Assembly: GCF_007004065.1 (NCBI RefSeq)
Contig: NZ_VFSV01000008.1
Location: forward strand, 62,001-126,000
Source: Palleronia caenipelagi
GTDB lineage: Bacteria; Pseudomonadota; Alphaproteobacteria; Rhodobacterales; Rhodobacteraceae
Direction: 5' to 3'
DNA length: 64,000 nt
Position numbers and translations under genes: made by a program. The notes below the pieces were generated by a model. It was not told the origin of the DNA and did not search any database. It saw only the letters and a program-made list of their open reading frames with translations. Below are positions 56,090 through 64,000 of this stretch, one piece after another. Every line of letters starts with the position of its first letter. Position 1 is the stretch's first letter.

Positions 56090-57949
56090 ATGAGCGACGC
56101 TGACGGCCTGCGGGGCCATGCCTGCATCCACTCCTATTTGCGGACCCTCGACGGATCCCCGGGGGTCTACCGGATGCTCGATGAACGGCAGGCGGTGCTC
56201 TATGTGGGCAAGGCGCGGAACCTGAAAAAACGTGTGGCGAACTATGCCAAGCCCGGTGGCCATTCGCCCCGGATCGCGCGGATGATCTCTGAAACCGCGT
56301 CGATGATGTTCCTCACGACGAAGACCGAGACCGAAGCGCTGCTACTGGAGCAAAACCTGATCAAGCAGCTGAAGCCGCGCTACAATGTGCTGCTGCGGGA
56401 CGATAAATCCTTTCCGAATATCCTCGTGACGGGTGACCACGCCTATCCGATGATCCGCAAGCATCGGGGCGCAAAAAAGGACAAGGGCAGCTATTACGGT
56501 CCCTTTGCCAGTGCCGGCGCAGTGAACAGGACGCTGAACCAGCTGCAAAAGGTATTCCTGCTGCGCAACTGCACCGACGCGACCTTCGATGCGCGGACAC
56601 GGCCTTGCCTCCTGTACCAGATCAAGCGCTGTTCCGCCCCCTGTGTCGAGTACGTCTCCGAGGCGGACTATGCGGCGTCGGTTCGGGATGCCGAGGAGTT
56701 CCTGCAAGGCCGCACCACCCGCGTGCAGGCCGACCTTGCCCGCGAGATGGAGACCGCCGCCGAAGCGATGGAATTCGAGCGCGCTGCTGCATTGCGCGAC
56801 CGGATCCGCGCCCTGACCCATGTGCAGGGTTCTCAGGGCATCAACCCGGCAGGCGTGACGGAGGCTGACGTGATTGCACTGCATATGGAGGGCGGGCAGG
56901 CCTGTGTGCAGGTGTTCTTCATCCGCGCCAACCAGAACTGGGGCAACCACGATTACTACCCAAAGACCGGCTCCGGCGCGGATGCGGCCGAGGTGCTCGA
57001 AGGCTTCATCGGCCAGTTCTACGAGAACAAGGAAGCGCCCCGGCTCTTGCTGCTCTCCGACGATATCGAGGAACGCGCCCTGATGGAGGACGCCTTGTCC
57101 GAGCGGGCCGGGCGGCGGGTGCAAATCTTCGTCCCCCAGCGGGGGGAGAAAAAAGACCTCGTGGCCGGAGCGCTTCGCAACGCCCGTGAGAGCCTCGCCC
57201 GCAAGATGAGCGAGAGCGCCACACAGACGAAACTGCTCGCCGGACTTGCCGACGCCTTCGATCTCGACGCCCCACCAGAGCGGATCGAGGTCTACGACAA
57301 CTCCCATATTCAAGGGACGAACGCCGTGGGTGGGATGATTGTGGCCGGGCCTGAGGGGTTCCTGAAAAGCCAGTACCGCAAGTTCAACATCCGGGGCGAC
57401 GACCTCACCCCCGGCGACGATTTCGGCATGATGAAAGAGGTCCTGACCCGGCGCTTCAAACGGCTGCTGAAGGAGGACCCCGAGCGGGAAAAGGGGATGT
57501 GGCCCGACCTGCTCTTGATCGATGGCGGTGCGGGGCAGGTCTCGGCGGTGCAGGAGATCATGACCGAGATGGGGGTCGAGGACCTGGCCATGGTCGGTGT
57601 GGCCAAGGGGATCGACCGGGACGCGGGTAAGGAAGAATTCCACCGCCCCGGCGAGCGGCCCTTTGCCCTGAAGCATAACGACCCGGTGCTCTACTTTGTC
57701 CAACGGTTGCGGGACGAGGCGCACCGGTTCGCCATCGGCACCCACCGCGCCAAGCGCGCCAAGGCGGTGGGCGCCACGCCTCTGGACGAGATTGCAGGTG
57801 TAGGGGCAACCCGCAAGCGCGCGCTGCTGGCCCATTTCGGCTCTGCCAAGGCCGTGTCACGCGCCTCACTGGAGGATCTCAAGGCGGTAGATGGGATCAG
57901 CGCCGGTCTCGCGGAGAAGATCTACGGGTTCTTTCACGAGGGCGGATAG
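56090..57949 (+). CDS. uvrC: Excinuclease ABC subunit C
   Basis: 619 residues, normal length. GIY-YIG nuclease ([20 protein letters not shown]) near residue 25, Cys-rich patch ([13 protein letters not shown]), UVR motif ([16 protein letters not shown]), RNase H-like nuclease ([19 protein letters not shown]) near 400, and terminal helix-hairpin-helix repeats ([16 protein letters not shown]). It makes both incisions in nucleotide excision repair. No pgsA follows, although I recall uvrC-pgsA adjacency in many bacteria. Confidence 0.96.
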   Translation: MSDADGLRGHACIHSYLRTLDGSPGVYRMLDERQAVLYVGKARNLKKRVANYAKPGGHSPRIARMISETASMMFLTTKTETEALLLEQNLIKQLKPRYNVLLRDDKSFPNILVTGDHAYPMIRKHRGAKKDKGSYYGPFASAGAVNRTLNQLQKVFLLRNCTDATFDARTRPCLLYQIKRCSAPCVEYVSEADYAASVRDAEEFLQGRTTRVQADLAREMETAAEAMEFERAAALRDRIRALTHVQGSQGINPAGVTEADVIALHMEGGQACVQVFFIRANQNWGNHDYYPKTGSGADAAEVLEGFIGQFYENKEAPRLLLLSDDIEERALMEDALSERAGRRVQIFVPQRGEKKDLVAGALRNARESLARKMSESATQTKLLAGLADAFDLDAPPERIEVYDNSHIQGTNAVGGMIVAGPEGFLKSQYRKFNIRGDDLTPGDDFGMMKEVLTRRFKRLLKEDPEREKGMWPDLLLIDGGAGQVSAVQEIMTEMGVEDLAMVGVAKGIDRDAGKEEFHRPGERPFALKHNDPVLYFVQRLRDEAHRFAIGTHRAKRAKAVGATPLDEIAGVGATRKRALLAHFGSAKAVSRASLEDLKAVDGISAGLAEKIYGFFHEGG

Positions 57950-58103
57950 GAGTCGTCACGAAAGCGATACTCCGGCAACAGAAGACAGCTCGCGCCTACT
58001 CGGAAACGCGCCCGAATTTTGTGGTCAATGCTTCGCAGAGCCGGCTGGTCTTCATTGACCCTGACATAATTTACGCAACGCGACGTCTAGCCATTAGGAT
58101 GTG

Positions 58104-58871
58104 TTACCCGTCGCAGGCCTCCGTATCTCCGAGCACCATCCGTGCAGGAGCGGCACCAAGATCCTTCACCTGCGGCTCCGCTCGGTCAAACCGAACCGCG
58201 ACCATCCGTGTTCCACCCCCGTCGAGCAACACCGCACGCGGTCCGTCAGAACACAGCGCGATCCGGCTTTGCACCGTCTCTTGCCCGATGGCGTGGTTTG
58301 TAACGCCAATCACCCGGTCAACCTCGATCAGACGGTCCCCCTCCCGGCGCACCAGTTTCAGCACGCGGGACAAATGCGGCTTTTCCACATAGGCCAGCTC
58401 AATCGCCCCGTCCCCGTCAAAATCCGCAGCTCCGATGGGGGCCAGCCAGCGAAACGCGGTGCCGGTGTATTCGGTCGAGGCACCCCTGCGGAGGCCCGGC
58501 CGTCCCTCCTGCGTGATCACATCCCAGACGGTGAGCCGGGCGCCCCGGTCCCGGTCGCTTTCAACCGTTACGATCTCAGGGCGTCCGTCGCGGTTCAGGT
58601 CGATCAGACGGGGCGCGAAATCCTCAAAGACCAGATGATCCGGCTGACGCACCGTGACGGTCTGTGTCCTGCCGCCGGTTTGCAGAGTGACCACCAGATC
58701 CGTACGCCCGGGGATCGACCCCATGATGTTGTGCGGATAGCGGTTGGTCGGCCCCTCGTAGCGGGCGGCGGTGGCGACCGCAGGTGCCTCTTGCGCGGCG
58801 GCCTGCCAGCCCAGCAGCGCTAATGTGACAACACTGGCCAGCCTGCGGAAACCTCTGAAAGACCATGCCAT
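58104..58871 (-). CDS. Exported VCBS/FG-GAP repeat-like protein
   Basis: 255 residues from ATG at 58871, with GGGAGAG upstream. A signal peptide (about residues 1-27, ending AAAQ) is followed by at least two Asp-rich calcium-type loops, DLNRDGRPEI and DFDGDGAIEL, as in integrin-like VCBS repeats. YVEKPHLSRVLKLVRREG and two late Cys (ALCSDGP, DTEACDG) that could form a disulfide are also seen. Role unknown. It ends 154 bases from the convergent uvrC stop; that gap shows no gene. Confidence 0.75.
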   Translation of the reverse strand: MAWSFRGFRRLASVVTLALLGWQAAAQEAPAVATAARYEGPTNRYPHNIMGSIPGRTDLVVTLQTGGRTQTVTVRQPDHLVFEDFAPRLIDLNRDGRPEIVTVESDRDRGARLTVWDVITQEGRPGLRRGASTEYTGTAFRWLAPIGAADFDGDGAIELAYVEKPHLSRVLKLVRREGDRLIEVDRVIGVTNHAIGQETVQSRIALCSDGPRAVLLDGGGTRMVAVRFDRAEPQVKDLGAAPARMVLGDTEACDG

Positions 58872-58963
58872 TCCGAAATCTCTCCCTTGCGTCCCGGTGC
58901 CGTCATATTGGCACAGGACGCTAGATCCGGCATCCGGCTGACACAAGCCGGGACAGCGGGTCC

Positions 58964-59617
58964 TCACGCAGCTGTCAGGCGCTGAAGGATCTGCGGCAAT
59001 TGGGCGAAATCATCAAAGACCGCGTCATGAGGCAAGGCCTCGACGGGTGTTTTTCGGTATCCCCGCGTGTAGAGCGCAAAGGGGACCATGGCCCGCTGTC
59101 CGGTCTCAGCGTCCACTTCGCTGTCACCCACGAAGACCCCGGATGCCCCCAGCGCTCTGAAGCTGGCGTGAAGCGGGGCGGGATCGGGCTTGCGGACCGG
59201 CAGGCTGTCGCCGCCAATCACCACATCAAACAGGCTGTCGAGATTCAAGGCCGTGAGGATCTGAAGCGTGGGCGTGTAGCTCTTGTTGGTACAGACCCCA
59301 AGCCGATAGCCCTCGCCGCGCAAAGTGCTGAGGGTCTCCGGAACCCCGTCATAGATTCGCGTCAGGGTCACCGGATCGCGGGCGTAGTGGCCCAGCATCG
59401 CGGCGATCATCGCGCCATGATCGCCCATGGGGATCTCCCGTGCTTCCATCGCGCATTTCACAAGGTTTGGGATGCCGTTGCCGACAAATGCCATGACCTC
59501 CGCCAGCGTCAGCGGCGACTTGCCCGCATCCGCGAGCATCCGGTTCACCGCAACGTGGAGGTCAGGGACGCTGTCGATCAGCGTGCCGTCGAGGTCAAAG
59601 ACAACAGCTCGGGTCAT
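58964..59617 (-). CDS. gph: Phosphoglycolate phosphatase-like HAD hydrolase
   Basis: 217 residues. HAD motif I FDLDGTLIDS (nucleophile Asp), motif II VCTNKS, Lys in RKPDPAPL and motif IV FVGDSEVDAE. The cap domain placement and NGIPNLV match Gph. It removes phosphate from 2-phosphoglycolate made by DNA repair or RuBisCO oxygenation. Related HAD phosphatases cannot be excluded. Confidence 0.88.
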   Translation of the reverse strand: MTRAVVFDLDGTLIDSVPDLHVAVNRMLADAGKSPLTLAEVMAFVGNGIPNLVKCAMEAREIPMGDHGAMIAAMLGHYARDPVTLTRIYDGVPETLSTLRGEGYRLGVCTNKSYTPTLQILTALNLDSLFDVVIGGDSLPVRKPDPAPLHASFRALGASGVFVGDSEVDAETGQRAMVPFALYTRGYRKTPVEALPHDAVFDDFAQLPQILQRLTAA

Positions 59618-59641
59618 CGGAATCCTTTCGCGATGGGATGC

Positions 59642-60571
59642 TCAGTCGCCCGGAGCGGTAACCAACACCGCTTCGACCCGGCGGTTGCGTGCGCGCCCGG
59701 CATCGATGAGGTTCGAGGCAAGCGGCGCCAGATAGGCAACCCCGTCGGCTTCGATTTGCGCCGCCGCGACCCCGTGATCGGAGATCAGCGCCGCCCGCAC
59801 GGCCTCGGCCCGCTTGCGCGAAACCGCCCGGTTCGTGTCCAGACCGCCATCCGTATCCGTATGCCCAACCAGTGCGATACGCGCGCCCGGATCTGATTTG
59901 AGCCGGGCCGCCAGTTCTTTGAGCGAGGGCAAATCGGTGGAAGACAGCGCGGTCGATCCGGTTTCAAACCGCACATCCCTGAGCACCGCATGCCCGTCGC
60001 GCAGGAGCCGCGCCCAGATTCCCGCGCCGTCGGGGATCGCGGTCGGCGTCGTCGCCTCTGCCTCGACGGCTTCGGGCAGGTCGGGGGGGGCATCGAGGAG
60101 AACGGTCGTGGTCTGCACGTAGACATCGCGTCCGCCGCGACTGACCAGCACTGACAGCAGCTCCCCAAAGGAGGCTTCGGCGAGGAGGTAGTGATACTCC
60201 GTCAGATCCACGAACATTGCGGGCGCAGGCAAGGTTTCGAGGGCAAAGCGGAAGTCATACCCGCCGCAGGCGCTGGCCGGACAGTCGTAGATGATCTGAT
60301 AACCCGCGGCTTCCAATTGCTGGCCCAAGGTGGCCGCGAGGTCGGCAGAGGCGATCTCGGCGTCGTCACTGATCCGCCAGGCGGTCCGGGTCACCGTTCC
60401 GGTCGCATTCCGCGTCTCCAGCGTCCCCTCGTGCCACGGCCCGACCGGCAGCGCCACAGCGGCACGGGCGCTGTCTTCGGCGGTCCGCTCGGCCCCATCT
60501 GGCAAATCCAGTGCCATCGCCTGAGCAGCGCCAGCCCAGAGCAGCGCCGCAAGCGCCAGCTCTGCCCTCAT
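59642..60571 (-). CDS. OmpA-domain outer-membrane/periplasmic protein
   Basis: 309 residues. Signal peptide MRAELALAALLWAGAAQAMA. A central region contains two Cys (YDCPASACGGYDF). The C-terminal OmpA peptidoglycan-binding domain (LRDVRFETGSTALSSTD, LVGHTDTDGGLDTNRAVSRKR, ARNRRVEAVL) is present. The domain anchors to peptidoglycan; the N-terminal part is not recognised. The ATG overlaps the AhpD-like gene's stop (ATGA). Confidence 0.87.
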   Translation of the reverse strand: MRAELALAALLWAGAAQAMALDLPDGAERTAEDSARAAVALPVGPWHEGTLETRNATGTVTRTAWRISDDAEIASADLAATLGQQLEAAGYQIIYDCPASACGGYDFRFALETLPAPAMFVDLTEYHYLLAEASFGELLSVLVSRGGRDVYVQTTTVLLDAPPDLPEAVEAEATTPTAIPDGAGIWARLLRDGHAVLRDVRFETGSTALSSTDLPSLKELAARLKSDPGARIALVGHTDTDGGLDTNRAVSRKRAEAVRAALISDHGVAAAQIEADGVAYLAPLASNLIDAGRARNRRVEAVLVTAPGD

Positions 60572-61137
60572 CGCGCCTGCCCGTGATAGTCATCATTGGG
60601 GCGCATCTCGGAGGCCGTCGCCACCCGGTTCGTCATGTTGAAGAACCCCGCGACCGAGGCGATGTCCCAGATATCCCGGTCGGAGAAGCCCGCATCGCGC
60701 AACGCCTGCCGGTCCTCCTCGACGACCTCGGGACAGCGCTCGGTGAGCTTGGTGGCGAATGCGAGCATCGCCGTCTGCCGCGCATCCAGATCCGCCACCC
60801 GCCAGTTCATCACCATCTGCTCGCCAAGGATCGGATCGCCGGACAGCTCCCGCACCGCCGCGCCGTGGGCCACGAGGCAGTAATAGCAGCGGTTGCAGGC
60901 TGAGACAGCGACCGCAATCATCTCGCGTTCGAGCTTCGTCAGATTGCTCTCGCCCAACATCAGGTCGTTATAGAGCGCGGTGAAGGCGTTGAGCTTGTCG
61001 ATATCGAAGGCATAGGCGCGCAGCACATTGGGCACGAGGCCGAGTTTGTCCTGACAGATGTCAAAATATTTCTGCGTCGACTCTGGCAGCGGATCGACCG
61101 CGGGCAGGTCGAGGGCGGTGGGCGCGTCTTTGGTCAT
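60568..61137 (-). CDS. AhpD-like peroxidase-related protein (carboxymuconolactone decarboxylase fold)
   Basis: 189 residues from ATG at 61137 (GAGGA upstream). All-helical AhpD fold with the redox motif CNRCYYCLVAHG (Cys81, Cys84, Cys87, His91). NMTNRVATASEMRPN is typical of the uncharacterised peroxidase-related family. It probably reduces peroxides with a thiol partner. It lies upstream of and coupled to the OmpA-domain gene, an association with no obvious reason. Confidence 0.85.
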   Translation of the reverse strand: MTKDAPTALDLPAVDPLPESTQKYFDICQDKLGLVPNVLRAYAFDIDKLNAFTALYNDLMLGESNLTKLEREMIAVAVSACNRCYYCLVAHGAAVRELSGDPILGEQMVMNWRVADLDARQTAMLAFATKLTERCPEVVEEDRQALRDAGFSDRDIWDIASVAGFFNMTNRVATASEMRPNDDYHGQAR

Positions 61138-61153
61138 TGGGGTCCTCGGCGGC

Positions 61154-61855
61154 TCAGTCTCGGATGCGATAGTGGTAGCATGGCCCGCCCTCAAATCCGA
61201 GCGTGCCGTAGAGTGCGCGGGCCGGAGCGTTGGCTTCGGTCACGAACAGTCCGATCTCGCGCGCGCCTCGCCGCATGGCCCAGCGCTCGGCATGGGCCAT
61301 GAGGTGCCGCGCCATGCTCTGACGCCGGCACTCAGGCCGGACGTGAAGCGCATGGACCACGGCTGTGCGTCCCGAGACGGCAACGAACAGGGTCCCGGCG
61401 GGCTTGTCCGAGGCGCGGCCCAGAACGCTGACCTTGGGCACCGCGACGCGAGCCATGACAGCGCGCCGCGTCTCGGGGACGTCGCCCTCGTCCCAGATCT
61501 CGCGTTGCACTTGCAGGGGCGGCCAGATGGCAAAGCCAGTGACCGGCGGCGGTGAGGGCGCCTCTGTCAGCGGGCGGCTGAGCCAAAGGGTCGGGTCGAT
61601 CCGGGCATAGCCCCGCGCGGCGAGCATCTCGTCGAATGCCGTTTCATCGCTGCGCAGGCGAAACAGGAGGGGCCTTTGGCGCGCGGTCAAAGCGGCCTCG
61701 GCCTCGTCCAGCGTCGCGTCATCCGGTACGCCGTTGCAGGTCGCGGCCTCTGTGCGTTTACCCCCACCAGCCCCGTCGCGCAGGGTGAATGGTCCCAGCC
61801 GCTCGGTCGCAGCAGCGGGCCAGGTGTCCGTCAGAAACCTCTCCGGGTCGATCAT
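61154..61855 (-). CDS. GNAT family N-acetyltransferase
   Basis: 233 residues from ATG at 61855, overlapping the upstream stop (ATGA). The N-terminal half is poorly conserved. The C-terminal half holds the acetyl-CoA site (ALHVRPECRRQSMARHLMAHAE; Gln-Ser-Met-Ala replaces the usual G-x-G/A) and ANAPARALYGTLGFEGG. Substrate unknown. Confidence 0.82.
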   Translation of the reverse strand: MIDPERFLTDTWPAAATERLGPFTLRDGAGGGKRTEAATCNGVPDDATLDEAEAALTARQRPLLFRLRSDETAFDEMLAARGYARIDPTLWLSRPLTEAPSPPPVTGFAIWPPLQVQREIWDEGDVPETRRAVMARVAVPKVSVLGRASDKPAGTLFVAVSGRTAVVHALHVRPECRRQSMARHLMAHAERWAMRRGAREIGLFVTEANAPARALYGTLGFEGGPCYHYRIRD

Positions 61856-62583
61856 TCCGCCGCCTCGGGGAAGTCCTGCCGCAGCCGCGCCACGGCCTGC
61901 TCCAGCAACGTCCCGTCCGTGCCGCGCAGGACAATGGCGACCTGATGCCCGGTGCCGGTCCACGACGGATAGGAGCCTACGGACAGATCCGGGAATTCAG
62001 CGGCCAGCGCGGCCAGCGGCGCGGCAATGTCGCCCTCGCCCCGGGAGACGCGCAGGGTGCGGCTCAGAACCGGTGCTCCCCCCGCCAGACGCGGGAGAAG
62101 CCCGGCCAGCATTGCCTCAAAAATCTGTGGCACCCCGGCCATCACGTGGATGTTACGCAGGGAAAAGCCCGGCGCGGAAGAGATCGGGTTGTCGATCAGC
62201 TCCGCCCCGTCGGGGATCCGGGCCATGCGCAGGCGCGCTTCGTTCAACTCGGCATCGCGGGCGGCATAATGGGCCTGAAGGATCGCGCGGGCATCGTCTC
62301 GCACCCCGATGGGCGTGTCGAACACTGCGGCGATGCAATCGGCGGTGATGTCGTCATGGGTCGGCCCGATGCCACCCGAGGTGAAGAGGTGGGTGTAGCG
62401 CCCGGACAGGTCCCGCGCGGCGCCGGTGATCGCGTCGGGTTTGTCGCTGACCACGCGGATCTCGCACAGCTCGATCCCGCGCTCGGTGAGGGCCTTTGCC
62501 AGATGATGCGCGTTCGAGTCGCGGGTCCGGCCCGAGAGGATCTCGTCTCCGATTACAAGCATGGCGGCAGTGGGGTTTGTCAT
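61852..62583 (-). CDS. Molybdopterin-binding protein, MoaB/CinA N-terminal-like
   Basis: 243 residues from ATG at 62583. MLVIGDEILSGRTRDSNAHH and FTSGGIGPTHDDITADCIA are the MoCF_biosynth motifs. The CinA C-terminal nicotinamide-mononucleotide amidase domain is absent. It may be a pyrophosphatase or cofactor-binding protein. The 49 bases upstream to sfsA hold the divergent promoters. Confidence 0.88.
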   Translation of the reverse strand: MTNPTAAMLVIGDEILSGRTRDSNAHHLAKALTERGIELCEIRVVSDKPDAITGAARDLSGRYTHLFTSGGIGPTHDDITADCIAAVFDTPIGVRDDARAILQAHYAARDAELNEARLRMARIPDGAELIDNPISSAPGFSLRNIHVMAGVPQIFEAMLAGLLPRLAGGAPVLSRTLRVSRGEGDIAAPLAALAAEFPDLSVGSYPSWTGTGHQVAIVLRGTDGTLLEQAVARLRQDFPEAAE

Positions 62584-62632
62584 GGCGCGACGTCCTTGGC
62601 CTGAGGGTCTGGCACGGGTATAGCCCTCTGCG

Positions 62633-63337
62633 ATGCAGTTTCCATCCCCCCTGATCCCCGCGCGGCTGATCCGCCGCTGGAACCGGTTCCTGAGCGAGGC
62701 CGAGCTGGCCGACGGGACCATCGTGCGCGCCCATTGTCCCAATCCGGGCGCGATGCTCGGGCTGGCCGAGCCGGGGATGCGGATCTGGCTGGAGCCCAAT
62801 GACGACCCGAAGCGAAAGCTGAAATACGGCTGGCGGCTGGTCGAACTGCCGGGCGGGCACATGGCCGGGATCGACACCGCCGTGCCGAACCGGGTGGTGG
62901 GCGAGGCATTGCGGGCGCGGGGCATCCCAGAGTTGGCCGCCTACACAACCGTGCGTCCGGAGGTGAAATATGGCGCAAAAAGCCGGGTGGACTTCCTGCT
63001 GACCGAACCTAGCCTGCCTGATGTGTATGTAGAGGTGAAGAACGTCCACTTGCGGCGCGACGAGGACTGGGCGGAGTTTCCCGATTGCGTCACGGCGCGC
63101 GGAGCCCGTCACTTGCAGGAGTTGGGCGACATGGTGGCGCAAGGTCATCGGGCGGTGATGCTCTACCTGATCCAGCGAGATGATTGCGCCCGGTTCCGCC
63201 TCGCCCGCGATCTGGACCCGGCCTATGGCGCGGCGTTTGATCTGGCCGCCGAGCGGGGCGTTGAGGCGCTGGCCTATGGTACGGTGATCACGACCGACGG
63301 GGTGACGCTGGGTCGCGCGATGCCCCTCTCCCCATGA
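62633..63337 (+). CDS. sfsA: DNA/RNA nuclease SfsA (sugar fermentation stimulation protein)
   Basis: 234 residues, the normal length. CPNPGAMLGLAEPG near residue 30, YGAKSRVDFLL, VYVEVKNVHLRRDEDWAEFP (Asp-x-Glu-x-Lys nuclease core) and DCVTARGARHLQEL. It starts divergently from the MoaB/CinA-like gene and is followed by map, an order I recall from related genomes. Confidence 0.94.
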   Translation: MQFPSPLIPARLIRRWNRFLSEAELADGTIVRAHCPNPGAMLGLAEPGMRIWLEPNDDPKRKLKYGWRLVELPGGHMAGIDTAVPNRVVGEALRARGIPELAAYTTVRPEVKYGAKSRVDFLLTEPSLPDVYVEVKNVHLRRDEDWAEFPDCVTARGARHLQELGDMVAQGHRAVMLYLIQRDDCARFRLARDLDPAYGAAFDLAAERGVEALAYGTVITTDGVTLGRAMPLSP

Positions 63338-63409
63338 GTGCCCTTGGCTGCACTGGCAAATTGACCGTCCTGCGTTTATATTGCTGCCGCGCAGAAAACG
63401 GAGAGTGAC

Positions 63410-64000
63410 GTGGACGAAACCAGCGGTCGACTGACGAAGGACGGCATCCGCTTGCATGAGGCAGGGGATTTCGCGGGGATGCATAAGGCTGGACATCTCG
63501 CCGCCGAGATCCTCGACCGCATTGCCGAACATGTCTTTCCCGGCCAGACCACCGGCGCGCTCGACAAGCTGATCACCGACTGGGTGGTCGAGGCGGGCGC
63601 GACCTCCGCGACGATTGGCTATCGCGGCTACAAGCACGCCAGCTGCATCAGCGTGAACCACGTGGTCTGCCACGGCATCCCCGGCGACAAGGTCCTGAAG
63701 GACGGCGACATCCTGAATATTGACGTCACCGTGATCGTGGATGGCTGGTTCGGCGACACGTCCCGCATGTATGTGGCAGGCAAGCTCAGCCGCAAGGCTG
63801 AGCGCCTCATTCAGGTCACCCACGATGCGCTGATGCTGGGGATCGAGGCGGCAAAACCGGGCAACACCTTTGGCGACATTGGCCATGCCATCCAGAGCTA
63901 TGCCGAGGGCCAGCGGATGAGCGTGGTGCGCGATTTCTGCGGTCATGGACTGGGCCGCGTGTTCCACGCTCCGCCCAACGTGGTGCATTTCGGCCGCCCC
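63410..64000 (+). CDS. map: Methionine aminopeptidase type I (partial, runs off the right edge)
   Basis: 197 codons from GTG at 63410 (GGAGAG upstream). Pita-bread fold: HKAGHLAAEILDRI, ASCISVNHVVCHGIPG, metal ligands Asp in NIDVTVIVDGWFGDTSRM and His in CGHGLGRVFH. The remaining Glu ligands would lie beyond the window. It removes initiator methionine and is essential in most bacteria. Confidence 0.93.
   Translation, partial: MDETSGRLTKDGIRLHEAGDFAGMHKAGHLAAEILDRIAEHVFPGQTTGALDKLITDWVVEAGATSATIGYRGYKHASCISVNHVVCHGIPGDKVLKDGDILNIDVTVIVDGWFGDTSRMYVAGKLSRKAERLIQVTHDALMLGIEAAKPGNTFGDIGHAIQSYAEGQRMSVVRDFCGHGLGRVFHAPPNVVHFGRP

Noticed and set aside
56342-57835. A 497-codon open frame on the minus strand
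   Set aside because: Antisense to uvrC, whose motifs are complete; composition is that of a shadow frame.
57950-58103. tRNA or small RNA gene after uvrC
   Set aside because: No cloverleaf arms, CCA end or anticodon stem could be found; nothing supports an RNA gene.
63361-63382. Sigma-70 promoter for map (TTGACC and TATATT)
   Set aside because: The two hexamers are only about 10 bases apart, too close for a normal promoter.

Overview
The window is high-GC bacterial chromosome, most likely from a Rhodobacteraceae (Roseobacter-type) alphaproteobacterium. I infer this from gene order and protein signatures recalled from memory, not from a search. The main markers are regB divergent from senC-regA, the tsaE-amgK-murU-addB-addA-trxA run, hslV, leuC-leuD, uvrC, and sfsA-map. 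I see no rRNA, tRNA, CRISPR array, transposase, integrase or phage gene.

Layout. 1-7280: a sugar-type ABC transporter operon on the minus strand (ATPase, binding protein, two permeases, a VOC protein, then a histidinol-dehydrogenase-family gene), with a SnoaL-like gene divergent from it. This region looks decayed. One permease has an amber codon at position 31, the second permease runs on in frame into the VOC protein, the dehydrogenase is joined in frame to the back part of a MetE-like protein, and the SnoaL-like gene has two frameshifts and two TGG-to-TAG type stops. 7281-10025: the RegB/SenC/RegA redox system. 10039-16398: a glutamine amidotransferase and a catabolic cluster (CitF-like, CitE-like, SDR, SnoaL-like, GST) with a divergent LysR regulator. 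16408-24159: a branched-chain-type ABC transporter (binding protein, LivHMGF) divergent from SDR-GST-aldehyde dehydrogenase, probably one uptake-and-catabolism unit.

24199-36077 is mostly core: hslV without hslU beside it, a kinase-like phosphotransferase, trxA, addAB, murU, amgK, tsaE and a PAS-only protein. 36395-42243: an AfuABC/FbpABC-type transporter and a creatinase. 42355-47363: a nuclease-fold protein, leuDC, a GNAT and glutathione-dependent formaldehyde dehydrogenase. 47519-50133: a translationally coupled NodU-like carbamoyltransferase and NodB-like deacetylase. 50106-55804: a flavoprotein, a YadGH-type exporter, an S49 peptidase coupled to a 52-residue membrane/Cys-cluster protein, a Ca/cation antiporter and a pteridine-reductase-like SDR. 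After an AT-rich gap with a perfect DnaA-box-like 9-mer come uvrC, a VCBS protein, gph, an OmpA-domain protein, an AhpD-like protein, a GNAT, a MoaB/CinA-like protein, sfsA and a partial map.

Recurring themes. Each of the three binding-protein genes is followed by a GC-rich hairpin before its permease, which fits differential expression. Most operons use 1-8 base start/stop overlaps (ATGA, GTGA, TGATG, ATGCTTGA). Two catabolic clusters pair an SDR with a GST-like protein, and each has a palindrome in its divergent promoter gap. The most unusual content is the decayed, gene-fusing operon at the left edge, the NodU/NodB-like pair, and CitF/CitE without the acyl carrier subunit.
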